Origin: Bog-473 sp963764305
GTDB taxonomy: Bacteria; Actinomycetota; Acidimicrobiia; Acidimicrobiales; RAAP-2
Assembly: GCA_963764305.1 (NCBI GenBank)
Contig: CAVXSD010000001.1
Span: 62,001 to 126,000 of the forward strand
Direction: 5' to 3'
Length of the DNA stretch: 64,000 nt
Part shown: positions 58,439 through 64,000 of the stretch, piece after piece
Numbering within the stretch: the stretch's first letter is position 1
How the letters are laid out: each line of letters opens with the position of its first letter
Notes under the pieces: generated by a model
Told to the model about the DNA's origin: nothing
Databases searched by the model: none
The model's input: the letters and a program-made list of their open reading frames with translations, nothing else
Program-made: the position numbers and the translations under genes

Positions 58439-59535
58439 CCCAGGAACCCATGTCGGCCCCTCCGCCCGCAGCAGTCGAGCCCACCATGCCTACCGGACCT
58501 TGGCTGCTCGTGGTGGGCATGCACCGCAGCGGTACCTCGGCTGTCACCGGAGCTCTGGGCCACCTCGGGTTGGCAGTCCCGCCGCAGAGCGACCGGTGGG
58601 CGCCTTCGGAGGACAATCCTGAACACTGGGAGAGCCGCGCCTTGGGCCTCTACAGCGATGTGCTGCTCGAACGATTGGGCGGGACGTGGGACCGTCCACC
58701 CGATCCCGACCTCGGCTGGGAGTCCGACCGGGACCTGACCGTTGACAAGCTCGGAGACCCCTCCGAACCCGCCGGCGACGCGTTCCCGAACCCAGGTCCG
58801 GTCGTGTGGAAAGACCCGCGCACCTGCCTGCTCCTGCCGTACTGGTTGGCCCACCTCCCGCAGCCGGTGGCCGCGGTGTTCATCTGGCGCTCGCCCCTGC
58901 CGGTGGCCCGATCGCTCCAGGCAAGGGACCGCACACACCTGGCCGACGGGGTGGCCCTCTGGGAGCGCTACAACCGGTCGGGACTCGCCGGCCTGATCGG
59001 CGTCGACACCTTCGTGACCCGTTACGAGTCGATCGTCGAGGACCCACTGGGCAGGCTGGGTGACCTCGCCAGCTGGCTCGGGAGCCTCCCGCAATTCGCT
59101 GCGTACGCCCCTCACTGGGATCTGGCGGCCGCCGTCGAGAGCATTTCCCCCGGGCTCCTCCGTCAGCAGGCCACCGATTCAGATCTGCTACTCGACGAAC
59201 AAAGGCGGCTGGTGGAGCATTTGGAGCAGCTCGAAGGTCCGCACCAACCATTGACGTCCGCTCCCTCTGGCGCCGAGTCGCCTTGGACGACCGCCGTGCT
59301 GGGCGATCGGCACCAGCTGGCCGCCCTATCACGCCAACGCGACGCGCTCCGGCTGCAGTGGCATGAGGACCAGGGCAAGCTGTCGGTACTCAATGCCGAA
59401 CTCCAGACGACGCGGGAAGACTTGGCTGAGATGGTGGAGTTGTACGAGCGGATGCAGGCTTCGACCAGCTGGCGAATCACCCGTCCCCTTCGCGAGGGCC
59501 AGGCGTATCTCGAGCAGCATGGTTTGCGTAGGTGA
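58435..59535 (+). CDS. Sulfotransferase-family protein with C-terminal coiled coil
   Basis: A 366-residue protein. The PAPS-binding 5' loop is VVGMHRSGTSAVTGAL; VVWKDPRTCLLLPYW and the 3' region FIWRSPLPVARSLQARD follow. The C-terminus (about 280-350) is a heptad-rich coiled coil (LAALSRQRDALRLQWHEDQGKLSVLNAELQTTREDLAEMVELYERMQ) ending in STSWRITRPLR, a motif often seen at ends of glycosyltransferase proteins. It may sulfate a surface glycan. The GTG at 58435 overlaps the previous stop (GTGA). Confidence 0.84.
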   Translation: MTQEPMSAPPPAAVEPTMPTGPWLLVVGMHRSGTSAVTGALGHLGLAVPPQSDRWAPSEDNPEHWESRALGLYSDVLLERLGGTWDRPPDPDLGWESDRDLTVDKLGDPSEPAGDAFPNPGPVVWKDPRTCLLLPYWLAHLPQPVAAVFIWRSPLPVARSLQARDRTHLADGVALWERYNRSGLAGLIGVDTFVTRYESIVEDPLGRLGDLASWLGSLPQFAAYAPHWDLAAAVESISPGLLRQQATDSDLLLDEQRRLVEHLEQLEGPHQPLTSAPSGAESPWTTAVLGDRHQLAALSRQRDALRLQWHEDQGKLSVLNAELQTTREDLAEMVELYERMQASTSWRITRPLREGQAYLEQHGLRR

Positions 59536-59536
59536 G

Positions 59537-59790
59537 CGTTCGTCGCGGCGAATTCAGCAACGACTGGTCGAGGACGAGGCCCCCGGGTAGTCGCCGCCAA
59601 CCAATGTCCTGACCACGCCACCTTACCTCGGTTCCAGGGCCGGCCCGTCGAAGCGATCGCCGACCTCTTCGTCCAGGTGTTGGGACTGTGCGTGTCCGCC
59701 GGCTCGTCGCCGCCGGCCTGATCTCGATCGACGGGAGGAAGATGGAGGCCGACGCATCGGCCTGGTCGCGTCCGCCGCAAGTCCTGCTGC
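59537..59790 (+). pseudogene. Remnant of an IS1182-type transposase
   Basis: Reading with two missing bases gives SRRIQQRLVEDEA, RVVAANQCPDHATLPRF (a motif typical of IS1182-family transposases), EAIADLFVQVLGLCVSAGLV and GLISIDGRKMEADAS. These cover only about 85 residues of a roughly 450-residue enzyme. The frame breaks fall at about 59584 and 59703, both in C-rich runs. No terminal repeats are visible. Decayed insertion sequence. Confidence 0.75.
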
Positions 59791-59865
59791 AAAGAGCGAT
59801 TCGACCCATTTCCGCGACTCATGCGACAGTCTCGTCAGGTGGGGCGTTGCCCTCCACCAGATCGA

Positions 59866-61356
59866 TCATTCTCCAGCGGTCGGGATCGACGACGCCTGTG
59901 ACTGGATGGTCGCGTGGTCCACCTTGGCGCTCAGGAAAGGGTCATGTCGATGGCGAGTGCCCGGACCTTCTTGACCCGGACCGGATCCTCCACGAAGGGC
60001 GTGCCACGGAGTAAGACCGACACCATCAAACTCCGACTCCCTGAGACCAACCTCTTGGTAGAGGACGTGCACAGGAGGCGCTCCGTGAATTGTCACGTCA
60101 ATGTAACCTGGCAAAACGGTCGCTTCCTCCAGTATTTCGTCACGGAGGATGCGCCGTTCCACCTCTGTCGCGGCCTCCCAGGTGCGGTCGATATCGAGCT
60201 TGGTGAGCACGGCAACCAAATCCTCGAAGTGGCCTGCCACATCGTCTGACCGTGCTACTTCGGCCTAGGCCGCTTCCGTCTCACGCTTGGCCTCACGGAT
60301 GGCCACGGAGAGGCGAGCCTCCTCCTCGGCGAACAGGTCGGGCCCGATCCTGTCGTCGTAGTACAGCCGCAACAGCTTGCGACGTTCCCCTTCCAAGAGG
60401 TCGACCACGTGCCGGGACCGCCGAGCGTCGCTGATGAGCCGGAGGCCGAGGACGGCCGCCCGGATCAGGCCGTGGTTCGTCCGGCGGGGCTGCGCGCAAC
60501 CCTGGCCCCGGTGCTGGCAGCGGTAGAGCATGCGGCCCTCGCCGTTCTGGTCGAGCGACATGAGACGCTTGCAGAGCCCGCAGCGCACCTTGCCCGAGAG
60601 GAGATCCTGACCCCGGGCCCGACCCTTGATGCGGCCCCGGTGGGCGGCGGCGAATTGCTCCGGGCGATGATCGTGTCGTGGTGCCCGGGGAACCACTCGC
60701 CGTTCATCTGGACCTTGCCGAGGTAGATGCGAGAGTCGAGGATGGTCAGCACCGTCGAGTACTTCACACCGGTGTCGTCGGCGATGGTGGCGAGGCTCTG
60801 GCCTTGGGAGCGCAAGGTGAAGATGCGCCGTACGACGGGCGCCATTGCGTTGGGGACGAGCTCGCCGTCGACGAGGTCGTAGCCGGTCTTCGGACGGTTG
60901 ATCCACTTGCCCTGCCGGGACGGCCTGCTGCATGCCCATCCGCACGTTCTCGGCCAGCTGCTCCCGGTAGAACTGGGCGAAGGATCCGAGGATGTTGTAG
61001 AACATCCGGCCCGTCGCCGACGACAGGTCGATCTTCTCGGTGAACGAGTGCAGGGCCACACCGGCCTGGCCGAAGCGGTCGGCCAGCATGATGAGGTCGC
61101 CGAGGTTCCGAGAGAGTCGGTCGAGGCGGCAGGTGAGGACGTTGGCCACGTGACCCTCGTCGACCATGCGCAGCAGCTTCTGAAGTCCGGGGCGCTCGAG
61201 GTTCCTGCCCGAGACCCCGGGGTCGGCGATCACCGTCACCTCGCCGAGGTCGTGCAGCTCGGCGTAGACGCGCAGCTTGTCAGCTTGCCCGGCGATCGAG
61301 AAGCCCTCCGCCGCCTGCTCCTCGGTCGACACCCGGCAGTAGGCCACCGTCAGCAT
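59866..61356 (-). pseudogene. Large serine recombinase, decayed
   Basis: Recombined, this is a recombinase of about 497 residues. The N-terminal resolvase domain starts MLTVAYCRVSTEEQAAEGFSI (nucleophilic Ser) and includes LTCRLDRLSRNLGDLI. The recombinase domain reads QGKWINRPKTGYDLVDGELVPN, and the zinc ribbon GKVRCGLCKRLMSLD...YRCQHRGQGCAQPRR. Two frameshifts (about 60925, surplus C; about 60665, missing C) and an in-frame TAG (60265-60267) before AEVARSDDVAGHFEDL break it. The frameshifts look like homopolymer errors, the TAG less so. It is the remains of a phage-type integration or mobilisation module. Confidence 0.82.
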
Positions 61357-61453
61357 TGCTGCCCTCCTGTTCCACCTCTTCGGTCACCATTCGCAACCCG
61401 ATACGCACGAGCACTGCGGCCACCCGCTCGTAATCGGGCCCGGCGGTGCTCAC
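61280..61453 (-). CDS. Small ORF upstream of and overlapping the serine recombinase
   Basis: A 57-residue frame starting at GTG 61453, overlapping the stop of the previous small ORF (GTGA) and running into the recombinase start. The first part, STAGPDYERVAAVLVRIGLRMVTEEVEQ, looks like protein. I do not recognise a family. It may be part of the recombinase element. Confidence 0.4.
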   Translation of the reverse strand: MSTAGPDYERVAAVLVRIGLRMVTEEVEQEGSNADGGLLPGVDRGAGGGGLLDRRAS

Positions 61454-61629
61454 CGCGGCTCCAGCTCGCGGCGGCGGCGGGCCACCCGTTCGGCGAAGGC
61501 GGTCCGGCTGATGATCTCGTAGTTCTGCAGATGTTGCCCGACGGCGCCGAGGGTGTCGTCGATGCCCTCGGTGCCGATGAGGGCGCCCAGGGAGGCCAGG
61601 TAGACCGAGCGACTGAGCCTGAGACTCAC
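61450..61629 (-). CDS. Small ORF of about 59 residues, possibly truncated
   Basis: Starts at GTG 61629 and reads YLASLGALIGTEGIDDTLGAVGQHLQNYEIISRTAFAERVARRRRELEPR by position about 12-59. The helical, charged ending looks real. Its start overlaps the first codons of the antitoxin-like frame on the other strand, so a recombination junction may lie near 61605-61630. No family recognised. Confidence 0.4.
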   Translation of the reverse strand: MSLRLSRSVYLASLGALIGTEGIDDTLGAVGQHLQNYEIISRTAFAERVARRRRELEPR

Positions 61630-61867
61630 CCCCGAACAGGACGCCGTCCTGCGGCGGGCCGCTGAGGCTCGGGGCGAATCGGCAAACGACTTCGTGCTTC
61701 GCCATGCGGTCGAGGCAGCCGAGTTGGAGCTCGCCGACCGCCGCGTGTTCGTGGTCGACGAGGCCGCTTGGGGCCAGCTGCAGGATCTTCTTTCGGCCCC
61801 GCCGGCACTTCCCGAGGCGCTGGTCAAGCTGCTCTCGGATCCCTCGGTTCTCGAGCAACCCGCTTAG
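61604..61867 (+). CDS. DUF1778 (TacA-like) antitoxin without a start codon
   Basis: Reads TERLSLRLTPEQDAVLRRAAEARGESANDFVLRHAVEAAEL, then DRRVFVVDEAAWGQLQDLLSAPP, which is a typical DUF1778 ribbon-helix-helix antitoxin. Where the ATG should be, the frame has TAG (61601-61603), so the start is lost or hidden by an error. It overlaps the GNAT toxin gene by one base (TAGTG), a classic toxin-antitoxin layout. Either the start was removed by the neighbouring recombinase element or the sequence is wrong there. Confidence 0.7.
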   Translation, partial: TERLSLRLTPEQDAVLRRAAEARGESANDFVLRHAVEAAELELADRRVFVVDEAAWGQLQDLLSAPPALPEALVKLLSDPSVLEQPA

Positions 61868-62352
61868 TGGCCTTTGCCGGTCCGGAGCTGTTGACTCCCG
61901 AGCATCTCCTCGGCGGGTTCGACTGCGGCAAGCCGGCTCTGAACGAGTGGTTGATCCGTCACGCACCCAACAACCAGATGAGAGGTACGAGCCGCACGTG
62001 GGTCGTCATCGAAACTGGCTCCCGTGAAGTCGCCGCCTTCTACGCGTCGGCAACGGCATCGTTTCTCCGATCATCCGCACCGAAGGCGATGCGACGGAAT
62101 CAGCCCGAAGAGATCCCTGCCATCCTCTTGGCCCGCATGGCGGTTGATTCGAGACCTAAGGATCGCGGTCTCGGCGCAGCTCTCCTGAAGCACTTCATGC
62201 TCAAAGCCCTCGAGGTGGCCCAATCCGTCGGAGTACGGCTGCTGCTCTTTCACGCCAAGGACGATGAAGCCAAGGGCTTCTACCTGCACTACGGATTCGT
62301 CGAATCCCCATTTGATCCGCTCATCTTGGTGATGGTTCTGCGAGATCTCTGA
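61867..62352 (+). CDS. GNAT toxin of a DUF1778/GNAT toxin-antitoxin system (TacT/AtaT-like)
   Basis: A 161-residue acetyltransferase. Landmarks are HLLGGFDCGKPALNEWLIRHAPNNQ (F-x-C-G-x-x-x-L-N-x-W-L motif typical of TA GNATs), TWVVIE, and the acetyl-CoA site ILLARMAVDSRPKDRGLGAALLKHFM; FHAKDDEAKGFYLHYGFVESP near the C-terminus. In this class the toxin acetylates charged tRNA to stop translation. GTG 61867 overlaps the antitoxin stop. The toxin frame is intact while the antitoxin is damaged at its start, which would be lethal unless another start is used. Confidence 0.85.
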   Translation: MAFAGPELLTPEHLLGGFDCGKPALNEWLIRHAPNNQMRGTSRTWVVIETGSREVAAFYASATASFLRSSAPKAMRRNQPEEIPAILLARMAVDSRPKDRGLGAALLKHFMLKALEVAQSVGVRLLLFHAKDDEAKGFYLHYGFVESPFDPLILVMVLRDL

Positions 62353-62385
62353 CGGATGACCCAACGTTGCGAGAAAGTGCAAACG

Positions 62386-62420
62386 GCAGCGGTCCTTCCG
62401 GCTTTTGCGTGGATGGGACG
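62386..62420 (+). repeat. ISL3 left inverted repeat
   Basis: 35 bp starting GCAGCGGTCC; matches the reverse complement of 63728-63762 at 28 positions. Confidence 0.75.
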
Positions 62421-62498
62421 GCCTCCCGCCGGCGTCAAGGTTCGGCCTTTGCCCTGGTCTTGCATGGCATACGGTTCGCGTGGTCAGGGAGGTGGGCC

Positions 62499-63754
62499 AT
62501 GCGAGACGTGGAGCTCTACCGGCAACGGCTGGGGATCCAAGCGCCCTGGAAGGTCGAGACGGTCGAGATGTCCGTCCCGAGCAGCAAGTGGAGGTGGTCG
62601 TCACCCATGCCCGGGGGGTGCGCTTCGCGTGCCCCGAGTGTGGCGGACTCTTCTCGGTCTACGACCACTCAGAGGAGCGGGCCAGGCGGCACCTGGACTC
62701 CTGCGGATTCGCCACCTGGCTCCGGGCCCGCCCGCCTCGCGTGCACTGCCCCGAGTACGGGGTGCGTCAGGTTGCCTTGCCCTGGGCCGAACCCCACTCC
62801 CGGTTCACCATCTTGTTCGAGCGGCTGGCCATCGACGTGCTCGGCGAGACCGACGTCTCGGGCGCCTGCAAGATCCTTCGGATCAGCTGGGACGAGGCAT
62901 GGCATCTGATGGAGAGGGCGGTCGCCCGAGGCCAGGCCCGAAAGACACGGCGGCTCCCCGAGCTCTTGGGTGTCGACGAGAAGGCAATCGCCAAGTCCCC
63001 CAAGTACCTCACCCCTTGTATGCGACCTGGAGCGATCCACGATCGAGCACATCGCAGAGGATCGCAAGGCAGAGCCTGGGTGCCTACTTTCGAGCGTTTC
63101 AGCGAAGAGGAGCTTTCCCAGGTCAAGGCGGTGGCCATCGACATGTGGGAGCCCTACATCGCCGCGATCAAGACCCACCTTCCCGACGGGGAGGACAAGA
63201 TCGTCTTCGACCGCTTCCACATCATGAACCACATGGGCTTAGCGGTCGACCTGGTGCGACGACAAGAGCACCAGCTCCTGCGCCGACAAGGCAACAAATT
63301 GCTCGGCGGATCGCGCTACCTGTGGCTCTACGCGGAGGAGAACCTCCCTCAGGCCGACAAGGAGCGCTTTGCCGCTCTCAAGGTCACCAACTTGAGAACC
63401 GCCCGGGCATGGGCGATCAAGGAGAGTCTTCGGGTTCTCTGGCACTCTCGCCACCCCGCCTGGGCCCGCCGCTTCTGGAAGCAGTGGTACTTCTGGGCGA
63501 CCTATAGCCGCAAGCGTCCGGTCATCGAGGTGGCCCGCATGCTCGCCAGACACATCACAGGGATCCTGAACTACTTCTCCGCCGCCAGGATCACCAACGG
63601 AACTGCCGAAGGCCTCAACTCCAAGATCGGAACCATCAAGAAGATGGCCAACGGCTTTCGCAACAAGGAGCACTTCAAGACGGCCATCTACTTCCGCTGC
63701 GGTGGCCTCGACCTCTATCCACCGGCGCTTCCCACCCATGCAAAATCCGGGTGA
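62499..63754 (+). pseudogene. ISL3-family transposase with several frameshifts
   Basis: Reads MRDVELYRQRLGIQAPWKVE, then after a missing base DVRPEQQVEVVVTHARGVRFACPECGG (zinc finger), CPEYGVRQVALPW, and the DDE core: LGVDEKAIAK (first Asp), then three further breaks at about 63012, 63070 and 63105, then AVAIDMWEPYIAAIK (second Asp), FDRFHIMNHM, and ITNGTAEGLNSKIGTIKKMANGFRN (Glu). Repaired length is about 418. Frame breaks mix additions and losses; the gene is either decayed or poorly sequenced. Confidence 0.85.
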
Positions 63755-63762
63755 ACCGCTGC
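63728..63762 (-). repeat. ISL3 right inverted repeat
   Basis: 35 bp ending CCGCTGC; partner of 62386-62420. Confidence 0.75.
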
Positions 63763-64000
63763 AGCAAGCGAATGCCGAATTCTACCAAGAACAGTGTGAC
63801 CCCACGCCGGCATTCGGGGACAGTCCCGGCAGGTTGATAACACTCTGGTGCGGGAACCGGGCCGGGCAGGAAGCAGCAGCTGTGGGGCAAAGACGTGGAA
63901 GACCAGCTATGCCGATTGCTACTCTTGGCGATGCCCCGAACCCAAACGCGTCGGGGAGGGCGGTCGGTGCACTCCGCCCTCGCTCCTCGCGTTCGTCTTG
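63763..64000. other. Window end, no gene recognised
   Basis: 238 bases after the insertion sequence. No supported coding frame or RNA is seen. GGGACAGTCCC near 63818 is a small palindrome without known role. Confidence 0.4.

Larger units (their letters stand above)
62386..63762 (+). mobile_element. ISL3-family insertion sequence
   Basis: About 1377 bases bounded by imperfect 35-bp inverted repeats (28 of 35 matching): left 62386-62420 and right 63728-63762, both ending in GCAGCGG / CCGCTGC-like termini. Flanks TGCAAACG (62378-62385) and AGCAAGCG (63763-63770) agree at 6 of 8 bases, a possible degraded 8-bp target duplication, as expected of ISL3. The transposase inside is frameshifted. Confidence 0.78.

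Noticed and set aside
59163..59822. Minus-strand frame overlapping the sulfotransferase end and the IS1182 remnant
   Set aside because: No motif; the plus strand explains both parts.
1..64000. CRISPR array
   Set aside because: No regularly spaced identical repeats were seen; the only long direct repeats are the att cores and the 19-bp arm sites.

Overview
The window is GC-rich DNA from an actinobacterium. The lineage looks Acidimicrobiia-like, but that is inference. The supporting signs are three luciferase-like (LLM/F420-type) oxidoreductases, a mycothiol-amidase-like PIG-L enzyme, a DUF222/HNH gene, RskA-type anti-sigma factors, frequent GTG starts with 1-4 base overlaps, and many start codons lying 6-7 nt after a TANNNT -10 box (leaderless mRNAs). 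I see no CRISPR array and no rRNA.

Layout. 1-4.3 kb: a minus-strand biotin-dependent carboxylase alpha subunit, M20 amidohydrolase and ABM-domain gene, divergent from a biotin ligase. 4.3-11.2 kb: a plus-strand nucleotide-sugar and glycan operon (rfbB, rfbD, UDP-glucose dehydrogenase, UDP-xylose-synthase-like gene, two GT2 glycosyltransferases, a two-repeat aspartyl protease). 11.2-24.9 kb: an autoregulated ArsR/SRPBCC pair, SDRs, an LLM enzyme, a YtrA/ABC exporter operon, an HNH gene, a quinone oxidoreductase, GNATs, a DNA glycosylase, an acyl-CoA synthetase, an aldehyde dehydrogenase and a DUF480 gene. 24.9-25.6 kb: a gene-free stretch full of GNRA-capped hairpins. 25.6-36.3 kb: a four-gene coupled operon (LLM, thiolase, KAS III, nucleotidyltransferase), thioesterase, threonine aldolase, PIG-L enzyme, an ECF sigma/anti-sigma pair and ahcY.

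36.75-56.3 kb is an integrated genomic island. It starts in a tRNA-Arg(CCT) gene and is bounded by an exact 45-bp repeat of the tRNA 3' end. It carries a truncated tyrosine integrase, a CIRCE-controlled Hsp20, a FAS1 protein next to a SigK/RskA-like pair, and a light/oxidative-stress cluster: photolyase, FAD oxidoreductase, DUF1365, CFA-synthase-like methyltransferase, several SDRs, SRPBCC, a CbiX-like chelatase, and a regulator that fuses an excisionase-type HTH to a cobalamin-binding photoreceptor domain. A palindrome, TTTAGTRCTAAA, recurs at three of the island's intergenic regions and is the likely operator of that regulator. Diacylglycerol-kinase-like, DUF308 and TetR genes close the island.

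56.3-64 kb resumes with surface-glycan genes (a WbsX-like protein fused to a methyltransferase-like domain; a sulfotransferase). It then becomes a mobile-DNA graveyard: IS1182-type remnant, decayed serine recombinase, a DUF1778/GNAT toxin-antitoxin pair whose antitoxin lacks a start codon, and an ISL3-type insertion sequence with 35-bp inverted repeats.

Many conserved genes carry single-base frameshifts, often in C/G runs. Most look like sequencing or assembly errors rather than true decay; coordinates given for these genes span the repaired gene.
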